A DNA stretch of 22,536 bases from NCBI GenBank assembly GCA_910584975.1, contig CAJUEA010000026.1, positions 1 through 22,536 of the forward strand, read 5' to 3'. A program made the translations under genes and the position numbers. Positions 1-7,156 of the stretch are shown here, in pieces (position 1 is the first letter of the stretch; each line of letters starts with the position of its first letter). The notes under the pieces are model-generated. The model saw only the letters and a list, made by a program, of their open reading frames with translations, was not told where the DNA came from and did not search any database. The stretch is from an uncultured Christensenella sp. GTDB lineage: Bacteria > Bacillota > Clostridia > Christensenellales > UBA3700.

Positions 1-2052
1 ATCTTTTTGGCAGTAGCAATAATATGTCTAATGGCAATAGGGGTAATATTAGGCATTAATGGTGCTAAAAAGCAACTACCAAATAATTTATCTGCTAATG
101 TGGATAGTAATGTACAAGCAAAAGATAGTTATGTGGAAGAAGTGTTGCTTGACGGCACAAATTGTGCAGCACAGGCAACAAAGTGGACATCAGCAATTAT
201 AAAATCGCAAGCGAATAGTGGTAACCAACATATTTTGGTAACATTGGTATATAACTGGGATGCGCTTACAAGTGGTAATCATGAGTTTGGTACAGATGCT
301 ACAGCTTTTGATAATGGTAGAATTATGGTTCCACAAGGTGCGAAAATCACTCTTGATTTAAATGGTATGAGAATAAATAGAGGGCTTGAAACTGGCATAG
401 AACATGGGAGTGTTTTTTTAGTAAATGGTGGTACATTGACAATCAAAGATAGTAAATATGACCATAACAATGTTTTGGATATATACAATAGTAGTTATCA
501 AGGAAAAGTTGATTTTTCATATAAAATTAATGGTAGAATTACTGGTGGTTACAATATTTCTTCATCAGAATATGGTGGTGGAATAGCTGTTAGAAATTCT
601 GGTAACTTGATTTTGGAAAGTGGAATGATAACAAAGAATCAAGCAATAAGAGGTGGTGGTGTAGAAGTTGCAACTAATTCAAAATTTGTAATGAATGGTG
701 GATTGATAACTAATAATAAATGTATATATAACGCCTCAGAACTTGGTGGTGGTATACATGTAAATAATACTTGTGAGGTAACCATAACAGATGGATTGAT
801 CCATAATAATATGGTAGATGGTGAAAGTGCAGATGGTGGTGGTCTTTCCATTCAAGGTCCAAATTGTTTAGCAACCATTTCTGGAGGAATTTTTTCAAAT
901 AATCGAGCAACATTAGATAAGTATGGCTCTTGCGGTGGAGCCATTGCGATTGCTTCGTCTCAGAGTGCAAATGCAAAATTGATTATAACAGGTGGAAAAT
1001 TTGAATATAATCAAGCATATTGTGGAGGTGCAATTTCAAATTGGAATGGTGTAGTACATGTTTCAAATGCTTATATCGCAGATAATATTGGAGCAATTTC
1101 AGCTGGGATAAATATAGAAATGCTTTCTGTGGAAACTATAATTGAAAATACAATAATAACAAGAAATATAGCAGTTGGAGCTGAAGATCGAGTTGATGCA
1201 GCAGCAGGTGTAACGACATATCAAGATTTGATAATTGGTGCTGGAACACAAATTTATGGTAATATTTGTGAAAATAAAGAAAGTAATGTTGGTCTTATAG
1301 GTACTAACAAAATTATTGTAAAAGAAAATTTGAGTAAAGATAACAAGACAACAAAAGTAGGTGTAAGTATAACAGACAATCGTATTTTCACAAGTGATTA
1401 TTCAACATATAACGGAACAAAAAATCCAAGTCAGTACTTCTTTAAAGATGGTGGTGGAGAAATTTCAACTTTAAGTGGTGGAGAAATTATTTTTGATGGC
1501 ACAATAAGCAGTGATAAGTATGATTTTGTTTATTTAGAAAATAACAAAAGAATAAATTACAAGGATAACAATTTGACTCACGCTGTGAATGACTTTGAAA
1601 AAAGCCTTGCAGTAAATGATGGCAAGTTGATAATTGGTAAAATTTTAAGTGGTACATTGATAAATGAATTTATTGCAAACATCAATTTTGACAGCTCAAA
1701 GCTTAAAATGTACAATGCAAATGGAGAATGTGTGTTTGACAAAGGCAATTTAATCGTCTCAGCAGGTGCAAAGGTTGGAACAGGTTGGAAGTTGGAGACA
1801 TATTCAGCAAGCAATGAAAAAATAGAAACATTTTATCTTTCTGTATTGGGAGATTTGACAGGAGATGGAAATGTAAATACATTAGATATAACTTTCATGC
1901 GCAGAATAGCAAAGGGAGAAGTTGACTTTGACAGCTTGAAAGTGGAATTTAAGCTTGCAGCATTGATAACAAACAAAGGTAGTGTGATAAATGCAGATGC
2001 AGATATCCTTTGGGATTCAATGGGTGGCAGAGATTTAGCGTTGTATTTCTAA
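1..2052 (+). CDS. Secreted beta-helix protein with C-terminal dockerin-like domain (5' partial)
   Basis: The frame is open to the first base of the window and no ribosome binding site precedes the TTG at 7, so the true start lies upstream. The first ~20 visible residues (AVAIICLMAIGVILGI) are a hydrophobic signal peptide or anchor that has lost its basic N-terminus to the window edge. Residues ~100-430, counted from base 7, hold repeated beta-strand units with GGG/GGI turns and short Asn-rich loops (e.g. LILESGMITKNQAIRGGGV), the pattern of right-handed parallel beta-helix (pectate-lyase-like or polymorphic outer-membrane-like) proteins. Residues ~614-676 look like a type I dockerin: GDLTGDGNVNTLD is a good calcium-binding F-hand, followed by a weaker second repeat (NKGSVINADADIL). 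Dockerins normally bind cohesins; none is visible here. No catalytic residues were recognised, so substrate binding, adhesion or polysaccharide lysis all remain possible. A strong terminator follows at 2154. Confidence 0.8.
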   Translation: MFLAVAIICLMAIGVILGINGAKKQLPNNLSANVDSNVQAKDSYVEEVLLDGTNCAAQATKWTSAIIKSQANSGNQHILVTLVYNWDALTSGNHEFGTDATAFDNGRIMVPQGAKITLDLNGMRINRGLETGIEHGSVFLVNGGTLTIKDSKYDHNNVLDIYNSSYQGKVDFSYKINGRITGGYNISSSEYGGGIAVRNSGNLILESGMITKNQAIRGGGVEVATNSKFVMNGGLITNNKCIYNASELGGGIHVNNTCEVTITDGLIHNNMVDGESADGGGLSIQGPNCLATISGGIFSNNRATLDKYGSCGGAIAIASSQSANAKLIITGGKFEYNQAYCGGAISNWNGVVHVSNAYIADNIGAISAGINIEMLSVETIIENTIITRNIAVGAEDRVDAAAGVTTYQDLIIGAGTQIYGNICENKESNVGLIGTNKIIVKENLSKDNKTTKVGVSITDNRIFTSDYSTYNGTKNPSQYFFKDGGGEISTLSGGEIIFDGTISSDKYDFVYLENNKRINYKDNNLTHAVNDFEKSLAVNDGKLIIGKILSGTLINEFIANINFDSSKLKMYNANGECVFDKGNLIVSAGAKVGTGWKLETYSASNEKIETFYLSVLGDLTGDGNVNTLDITFMRRIAKGEVDFDSLKVEFKLAALITNKGSVINADADILWDSMGGRDLALYF

Positions 2053-2153
2053 ATTTGCCTGAAAACAAAAAAGCTTTGTAATTTTGGGTATTACTATAAT
2101 AATTGAAAAGAATAAAGCAAAAAATTAATAAATGTAATTGTTGCACCTGCATA

Positions 2154-2191
2154 AAAACAAAATCCTAGGCATAAGCTTAGGATTTTGTTTT
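2154..2191. terminator. Long perfect hairpin terminator after the dockerin gene
   Basis: A 14-bp perfect stem (2154-2167 with 2178-2191) is extended by three further pairs (one G-U) to leave an ATAA tetraloop at 2171-2174. The stem starts AAAACAAAATCC and ends in TTTTGTTTT, so it can act on both strands between two convergent genes. Confidence 0.85.
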
Positions 2192-2374
2192 GAATCAGAG
2201 GTTCTTGCAAATTAACAAAATCAAATAATTGATTTGTTTTATCAATCGAGATTATTGCATAAGCAATAGTGTTTGTTGGTTAAATAATGCAAATTTTGCA
2301 CTTGCAAAATAACTTTTGTGTTGCAAGATGAGTTGCAATATTTTAAAATTACTTAAATATCGAGTTTGTAATAT
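2192..2374. other. Convergent intergenic region with extra hairpins
   Basis: No gene is seen. A bulged hairpin lies at ~2214-2238 (arms ATCAA/TTGAT, loop ATAA) and a 6-bp hairpin at 2253-2268 (TATTGC-ATAA-GCAATA). A dyad sits at 2293-2310 (ATTTTGCA-CT-TGCAAAAT). TTGCAA occurs twice at 2321-2338 separated by six bases. Any of these could contribute to termination of the minus-strand gene that ends at 2375; none has a convincing U-run. Confidence 0.45.
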
Positions 2375-2581
2375 TCAGTTATTGCAACAGCAGTTATTAT
2401 TATTGCCGCAACCACAAACAAAAAGCAACAAAATCAACAGCCAACAATCATTATTCCAACCATTGTTGCCAATTGGCATAACATTTTGGTCGCAACCACA
2501 ACCACAGCTGTTATCTTGATTTCTGCCAGTAATATAACCAAAAATTAAAGGTAACAAACCACTACAATTACAATTATTCAT
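2375..2581 (-). CDS. Small Cys/Asn/Gly-rich protein with a hydrophobic core
   Basis: The protein is 68 aa. The start is the ATG at 2581, chosen because GGAGG lies five bases upstream; an in-frame upstream ATG lacks this spacing. It contains ten cysteines, in clusters NNCNC near the N-terminus, CGCGC at ~26-30, CGCG at ~57-60 and a terminal CCC. A hydrophobic run WLLILLLFV sits between the last two clusters. Asn and Gly dominate the rest. It resembles in style the short high-cysteine, Asn/Gly-rich proteins common in Clostridia, some of which are spore-coat or sporulation-associated, but I cannot place it in a named family. A sigma-K-like promoter at 2616-2644 fits a late sporulation role; that is inference. 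It is transcribed divergently from the ArsR-type gene. Confidence 0.75.
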   Translation of the reverse strand: MNNCNCSGLLPLIFGYITGRNQDNSCGCGCDQNVMPIGNNGWNNDCWLLILLLFVCGCGNNNNCCCNN

Positions 2582-2615
2582 AAATACCTCCATAGACATA
2601 TTTTCTATCTTTTAC

Positions 2616-2644
2616 TACAATATGCGTCAAAAGAGGAAAGTGTT
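2616..2644 (-). promoter_or_regulatory. Candidate sigma-K-type promoter of the Cys-rich gene
   Basis: On the minus strand AACA (2644-2641) is followed by a 16-base spacer and CATATTGTA (2624-2616). This matches the Bacillus sigma-K pattern mACm-N16-CATAnnnTA, about 35 bases before the ATG. An alternative sigma-A reading, TTGACG (2630-2625) with TAGAAA (2607-2602) at 17-base spacing, has a weaker -10. Confidence 0.4.
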
Positions 2645-2676
2645 ACACAAAAACGGAAAGAAAAAAGTAATTTGAT

Positions 2677-2705
2677 TTGGTAATATCTTTTTGATAGCTT
2701 AAAAT
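2677..2705 (+). promoter_or_regulatory. Candidate sigma-A promoter of the ArsR-type gene
   Basis: TTGGTA (2677-2682), a 17-base spacer and TAAAAT (2700-2705) lie 22 bases before the ATG at 2728. The -10 is good and the -35 moderate. Confidence 0.4.
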
Positions 2706-2727
2706 AAAAATAAATTTGGGTGGTGTG

Positions 2728-3090
2728 ATGGAAGAATATGTGAATGTCAACAAGGCTGATGAAGAATTTTTGAGAAAATATATGCCGTCATATGAGGCAA
2801 GTAGTATGATTGCGGATTTTTATGCTATTTTTGGCGATAATACAAGAATAAGAATCCTTTCTGCATTGTCAATCGCCAAAATGTGTGTTTGTGATTTGTG
2901 TTATACATTAAAACTTAATCAAAGCACAGTTTCACATCAATTGAAAATTTTGCGTGATGCAAAAATTGTCGGATGCAAAAGAGATGGTAAGTTGATTGTT
3001 TATTACATAACCAATCCATTTGTAAACGATGTTATTGTAACAGGGGTGGACAATTATCAAAAGTCATATGACAACAGACGAATTGGCTAA
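2728..3090 (+). CDS. ArsR/SmtB-family winged-helix regulator
   Basis: The protein is 120 aa, typical for the family. The start is the ATG at 2728, preceded by GGGTGGTG; an in-frame TTG 12 bases earlier would place the ribosome binding site inside the gene. Residues ~30-100 form the winged helix: DNTRIRILSAL, then the recognition helix around NQSTVSHQLKILRDA, then the wing GCKRDGKLIVYYI. CVCDLC at residues 53-58 corresponds to the alpha-3 ELCVCDL metal site of ArsR/CadC proteins, so it probably releases DNA when thiols bind a soft metal or metalloid, or when they are oxidised. No metal exporter or arsenate reductase lies beside it. It shares an upstream region with the divergent Cys-rich gene, which may be a target, or it may act elsewhere. 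Confidence 0.85.
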   Translation: MEEYVNVNKADEEFLRKYMPSYEASSMIADFYAIFGDNTRIRILSALSIAKMCVCDLCYTLKLNQSTVSHQLKILRDAKIVGCKRDGKLIVYYITNPFVNDVIVTGVDNYQKSYDNRRIG

Positions 3091-3159
3091 AAGTGAAAAG
3101 CTATTTAGATTGTGGTTTTTGCTTTAAAATGCTCAAATACTTTTAAAATAAAATAATAA

Positions 3160-3189
3160 TTGACACCAAACTGAAATGTATGGTAAAAT
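3160..3189 (+). promoter_or_regulatory. Sigma-A promoter upstream of uvrC
   Basis: TTGACA (3160-3165) is followed by an 18-base spacer and TAAAAT (3184-3189). TGG directly before the -10 gives an extended -10 TGn. Predicted start near 3196, leaving a leader of ~114 bases. Confidence 0.65.
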
Positions 3190-3309
3190 ACATATAGAAT
3201 AAAAATATAAAGAAACATTGCATAAATATTATTTTTAAACCTTTAGTTTTGTTATAAATTTGATTTTGTGAGGAAATGTTATCTTGTAATTTATCAGTTT
3301 TGGTGTTTT

Positions 3310-5139
3310 ATGAATGATATTATTGCACAAAAATTGAAAGATTTGCCTGAAAATCCCGGTGTTTATATTATGAAATCGGAAGAAGGGGAAATCTTGTATA
3401 TCGGAAAGGCTCGCTCTTTGAAAAATAGGGTGCGCCAATATTTTGGTTCACCAAAAAACAAGACAACAAAAGTTTTGATAATGGTGTCCAAAATTTACAC
3501 TTTTGACTACATTATCACTCACAATGAAATAGAGGCACTTGTGCTTGAAAACAACTTGATAAAAAAGCATAAGCCACCTTACAATATCCTTTTGAAAGAT
3601 GATAAAAATTATCCTTTTATAAGAATTGATATGAATGATAAATTTCCAAAAATACAGGTTGTGCGCAAACTTACAAAGGACGGAGCAAAGTATTTTGGTC
3701 CTTATATGCAAGGTATTTCTGCAAAGGAAATAATGGAACTTATTCATTCTGCTTTTACACTTAGAACTTGCAATGTGAATATGGAAAATCCACCAAAAAA
3801 TCACAGACCTTGTTTGAATCATCATATTGGAAGATGTCTTGCACCTTGTGTTGGGGCAGTAACTCACGAAAAATATATGGAAATTATCGGTGAAGTTATC
3901 AAGTTTTTGCAAGGCAATGACAAGTCTATTGAGCGAATTATCAAAGAAAAAATGATTGCAGCCAGTGAAAAAGAAGAATTTGAACTTGCAATTTATTATC
4001 GTGAAAGACTGAAAGTTTTGGAAAAACTTGTACGCAAACAAGTTACAGCATTGCCAAGTGATATGGATTTGGATATTTTTGCTATTGCAAGCGATGGAAT
4101 AAACACTGTTGTTTCAATGCTTTTTGTTCGTGGTGGAAAGCTTTTGGGTGGAGATAAGCAGATTATTGATGCTTTGAGCATTGATTGTGCCTCTACATTG
4201 GAAAGCTTTGTTTATAGTTATTACAACAGCGACAATTTGCTTGTAAGTCAAATTCTTGTAAATGAGGAGCTTGAGGATACAACTTTAATCAGTGAGTATT
4301 TAAGCGAGAAAAAAGGCAGTAAAGTTTTGGTTGCCTCACCAATAATGGGTGTGAGAAAACAACTGGTTGATATGGCATATGCAAACGCAAAAGATTATCT
4401 TGCAAAATGCAAGACAATTGAAGAGCGCAACTTTAATATGACATTGGGTGCAGTAAATCAGTTGCAACAAGCACTTAATCTTCCTATTCCACCAAACAGA
4501 ATAGAGTGTTATGATATTTCAAACATCAGTGGTACGGATAAAGTTTCAAGTATGGTTGTGTTTGAAAATGGCGAAAAAGCAGGCAAGATGTACAGAAAAT
4601 TTAAAATAAAAACGGTTGAAGGCAGCAACGACTTTGCTTCAATGAAAGAAACTTTGATAAGAAGATTTTCACATCTTAAAGATGATGACATGTCCTTTTC
4701 TGCAACGCCTGATTTGATTGTTGTGGATGGTGGTAAAGGACAACTTAAATATGCTTTGTCTGCTATGGAAGAGTGTAGAGTGAATTTTAACATTATCAGT
4801 TTGGCAGAGAGGGAAGAGGAAATATATTTGCCACACAGGTCAGAGCCACTTGTATTGTCAAAAGATAGTCAAGCTTTGAGGTTATTGCAGAGAATAAGAG
4901 ATGAGGCACACAGGTTTGCAATCACTTATCACAGAAATTTGCGAGGTAAAAGGCAAACAAGAAGTGAGCTTTTGCAAATTGAAGGTGTGGGCGATGCTAT
5001 GGTTAAAAAACTTTTTGCAACCTTCAAAACACTCAATGGAATAAAAAATGCAAGCGTTGAGGAGATTGCAGAAATTAAAGGTATGAGTGAAAAAGTTGCT
5101 ACAAATATATATCAATTTTATCATACGATAATTGACTAA
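3310..5139 (+). CDS. uvrC: UvrC, excinuclease ABC subunit C
   Basis: UvrC makes both incisions around bulky DNA lesions in nucleotide excision repair, after UvrA and UvrB load. The protein is 609 aa, the usual length. Domains in order: GIY-YIG nuclease (~10-90; PGVYIM, ILYIGKA, Arg near 39, Glu near 80); a Cys-rich segment with four cysteines at ~154, 168, 176 and 180 that matches the UvrC iron-sulfur ligands; a UVR UvrB-binding helix pair (~203-238); an RNase H-like nuclease (ECYDISN and LIVVDGGKGQ giving the Asp residues near 402 and 473, plus DEAHRFA); and a C-terminal helix-hairpin-helix pair (IEGVGDAMVKKLF, IKGMSEKVATNIY). ATG 3310 is chosen because homology begins there; an in-frame GTG at 3268 would add 14 non-conserved residues. 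The ribosome binding site at 3310 is weak. Confidence 0.97.
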   Translation: MNDIIAQKLKDLPENPGVYIMKSEEGEILYIGKARSLKNRVRQYFGSPKNKTTKVLIMVSKIYTFDYIITHNEIEALVLENNLIKKHKPPYNILLKDDKNYPFIRIDMNDKFPKIQVVRKLTKDGAKYFGPYMQGISAKEIMELIHSAFTLRTCNVNMENPPKNHRPCLNHHIGRCLAPCVGAVTHEKYMEIIGEVIKFLQGNDKSIERIIKEKMIAASEKEEFELAIYYRERLKVLEKLVRKQVTALPSDMDLDIFAIASDGINTVVSMLFVRGGKLLGGDKQIIDALSIDCASTLESFVYSYYNSDNLLVSQILVNEELEDTTLISEYLSEKKGSKVLVASPIMGVRKQLVDMAYANAKDYLAKCKTIEERNFNMTLGAVNQLQQALNLPIPPNRIECYDISNISGTDKVSSMVVFENGEKAGKMYRKFKIKTVEGSNDFASMKETLIRRFSHLKDDDMSFSATPDLIVVDGGKGQLKYALSAMEECRVNFNIISLAEREEEIYLPHRSEPLVLSKDSQALRLLQRIRDEAHRFAITYHRNLRGKRQTRSELLQIEGVGDAMVKKLFATFKTLNGIKNASVEEIAEIKGMSEKVATNIYQFYHTIID

Positions 5140-5160
5140 CTGAGTATAAAATGATATAAT
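5132..5160 (+). promoter_or_regulatory. Sigma-A promoter of the HAD gene overlapping the uvrC stop
   Basis: TTGACT (5132-5137), 17 bases, TATAAT (5155-5160). The -35 hexamer ends in the first base of the uvrC stop codon. The predicted start near 5167 would place the GAGGTG ribosome binding site almost at the 5' end of the mRNA. Confidence 0.6.
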
Positions 5161-5178
5161 TTTTGTTGAGGTGAAAAA

Positions 5179-5997
5179 ATGAAATACAAAATGTTGGTGT
5201 GCGATTTTGATGGAACACTTTATACAGATGATTTTAAAGTGACAAAGGAAACACTTGATGCAGTTGAAAAATACAAGGCTCAAGGTGGCAAATTTGTGAT
5301 TGCAACGGGCAGATTGTATCAAGCAATCAAGCCTTTTGCTGAGCTTTTTAAGCTTACTGACGAAGTTGTTACTTATCAAGGCAGTGGAGTTTATGATTTG
5401 AAAACGGATAGCATAATATTGTCAAATGAAATTGAAAGCGAGCTTGCTGTTGAAATTTATCAATATATGTATAAAACATATGGTGAGATAACTTCTCCAA
5501 TTTTGTTTTATGAGGACAAATGCATTGTGGAAGAGGAAAATGAATTTAATAAAATCTTTTCGCAAATTGTAAAAGTGCCTTTGACTTGCGTAAATAAACA
5601 ATTGGATGTTTATGTTTCTGAAAATAAAATTAATGCAAGAAAGATTTTGTTTTTAGCTGTGGAAAAATTTATAAGACATATCATTAGTGATTTGATTGAT
5701 AAATTTGGCGATAAACTTAATGTTAACCAGTCAAGCAAAGCACTTCTTGAATGTGTAAATATTAATGCTAGCAAAGGTAATGCTGTAAAATGGATTGCAG
5801 AGAGATATGGCATAAAGCAAGAGGAAATTTGTGCAATTGGAGATTCGGAAAACGACAATAGTATGATTGAGTATGCTGGGCTTGGAATTGCAATGGGCAA
5901 CGCAATGGATGTTACAAAAGCAGTGGCAAATTATGTGTGCGACACAAACAATAATAATGGTGTTGCAAAGGTCATTGAAGAAATACTTTTGAAATAA
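5179..5997 (+). CDS. Cof-type HAD-IIB family phosphatase
   Basis: The protein is 272 aa with the HAD hydrolase motifs in order. Motif I is VCDFDGTLYTDD, with nucleophile D9 and acid/base D11. Motif II is in FVIATGR. Motif III Lys lies in the NASKGNAVKW stretch. Motif IV GDSENDNSMIEYAG starts at residue 221 and supplies the magnesium-binding aspartates. The large C2B cap between motifs II and III is typical of the Cof/YidA subgroup, soluble enzymes that dephosphorylate sugar phosphates, flavin or pyridoxal phosphates. The true substrate cannot be read from sequence. The start is supported by GAGGTG seven bases upstream. It has its own promoter at 5132 and a 39-base gap from uvrC. Confidence 0.92.
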   Translation: MKYKMLVCDFDGTLYTDDFKVTKETLDAVEKYKAQGGKFVIATGRLYQAIKPFAELFKLTDEVVTYQGSGVYDLKTDSIILSNEIESELAVEIYQYMYKTYGEITSPILFYEDKCIVEEENEFNKIFSQIVKVPLTCVNKQLDVYVSENKINARKILFLAVEKFIRHIISDLIDKFGDKLNVNQSSKALLECVNINASKGNAVKWIAERYGIKQEEICAIGDSENDNSMIEYAGLGIAMGNAMDVTKAVANYVCDTNNNNGVAKVIEEILLK

Positions 5998-6005
5998 AAC
6001 ATTAT

Positions 6006-6021
6006 GAAAATCGGTATTAAA
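6006..6021 (+). repeat. Dispersed intergenic repeat, copy A
   Basis: GAAAATCGGTATTAAA lies nine bases after the HAD stop codon. It matches the core of copies at 7931, 17196, 17661 and 19670. Confidence 0.45.
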
Positions 6022-6211
6022 TTGTAATTTTGTTTATTTTTTTGTTAAAATAATTTTGTAAATTTTGTTATGTAATATACTTAATTTAGTTGATAAAACA
6101 TATTTGCATTGACTTTGTTGATGTCATATTTAAGTAAAATTTTATTATAAAAATATATTTGTTTTACATTGTTGAAATTTTTAATTTTGACAATAATCAT
6201 ACAGGAGTGTT

Positions 6212-7153
6212 ATGTTAGAGGAAAAAGAAGAGAGAGAGGGAGAGATTGTAAAAATTCAGTCCTTTGCTGAGGATTGTGGCGTTGATCTTGTGCAAGGCAA
6301 TGTTTCAGGAGAAATGTTGCTTACAACAATCAATGTTAACAGACCGGGACTTTTGCTTGCTGGCTTTGAGGATTATTTTGGCGAATCACGCATACAAGTT
6401 ATGGGGAATGCAGAATATTACTATTTGACATCTTGCACAAAAGAAGAAAGATACAAGAAAATTGACACTTTGTTTAAAAGGAAAATCCCTTGTGTTATTT
6501 TGTCAAAAAGAGTATCTCCAATGGAGGAAATGTTGGAGATTGCAAGAAAATATAATGTTCCATTGTTTCAGTCAAACAAGTTGACATCTCAATTGGTAAA
6601 TGACTTGGTAACATATCTTAACAGAAAACTTGCACTTTCAACCACTATTCACGGCGTTTTGATTGAAGTAAGTGGTATTGGCGTGCTGATTACTGGTCAT
6701 AGTGGTATGGGTAAAAGTGAAACAGCTATGGAACTTATCCATCGTGGGCACAGATTGATTGCAGACGACAATGTTATTGCAAAGCGTATTCAAGACGAAA
6801 TTATTGGCACATCACCAGATAAAATAAGGCATTTCATGGAAATTCGAGGTGTTGGAATCATTGATGTTCGTAGTATGTTTGGTGTTGCTTCAGTTTTGAA
6901 GGAAAAAAATATCGATCTTGTTATTGAGTTGCAGGTATGGGAAAAAGATATTGAATATGACAGACTTGGACTTGACACAAAATATGAAGATATTTTGGGA
7001 ATTAAAATACCAAAATTGACTATGCCTGTGATGCCGGGTCGAAATCTTGCAATAGTGGTTGAGGTTGCAGCAAGAAATGAAAGATTGAAAAAACTTGGTT
7101 TTAATGCGGTTGAACAGCTGCTTTCAAACATTAAGTTCGATAAGGAGAATTGA
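6212..7153 (+). CDS. hprK: HPr kinase/phosphorylase
   Basis: A bifunctional enzyme that phosphorylates and dephosphorylates Ser46 of HPr and so sets carbon catabolite control in Bacillota. The protein is 313 aa, the normal size. The N-terminal ~130 residues are the regulatory domain. The kinase domain holds the Walker A loop GHSGMGKSE at residues 162-170, preceded by STTIHGVLIEVSGIGVLITG. RLIADDNV follows, then the HprK signature MEIRGVGIIDVRSMFG from residue 209. The K-loop PVMPGRNLAIVVEVAA is near the C-terminus. AGGAG lies close before ATG 6212. The stop is three bases before the nadE ATG, so the two are co-transcribed. HPr itself and other PTS genes are not in the window. No convincing promoter was found in the 214-base upstream gap. 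Confidence 0.96.
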   Translation: MLEEKEEREGEIVKIQSFAEDCGVDLVQGNVSGEMLLTTINVNRPGLLLAGFEDYFGESRIQVMGNAEYYYLTSCTKEERYKKIDTLFKRKIPCVILSKRVSPMEEMLEIARKYNVPLFQSNKLTSQLVNDLVTYLNRKLALSTTIHGVLIEVSGIGVLITGHSGMGKSETAMELIHRGHRLIADDNVIAKRIQDEIIGTSPDKIRHFMEIRGVGIIDVRSMFGVASVLKEKNIDLVIELQVWEKDIEYDRLGLDTKYEDILGIKIPKLTMPVMPGRNLAIVVEVAARNERLKKLGFNAVEQLLSNIKFDKEN

Positions 7154-7156
7154 TTT

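Noticed and set aside
2210..2390. Cluster of TTGCAA palindromes as a possible protein-binding array
   Set aside because: TTGCAA is frequent throughout this window, including in coding DNA, so the cluster is not clearly above background.
2316..2519. 67-residue plus-strand frame rich in Gln and Leu
   Set aside because: Mirror image of the Asn/Cys-rich minus-strand gene, which has the ribosome binding site and promoter.
3448..4041. 197-residue open frame on the minus strand inside uvrC
   Set aside because: Antisense to a clear uvrC; Phe/His/Cys-rich product typical of shadow frames in AT-rich genes.
4882..5379. 165-residue minus-strand frame across the uvrC-HAD junction
   Set aside because: It overlaps two well-supported genes and has a composition typical of antisense translation.
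6109..6140. TTGACT ... TAAAAT as the hprK promoter
   Set aside because: The spacing is 20 bases, too long; other pairings give poor -10 hexamers.
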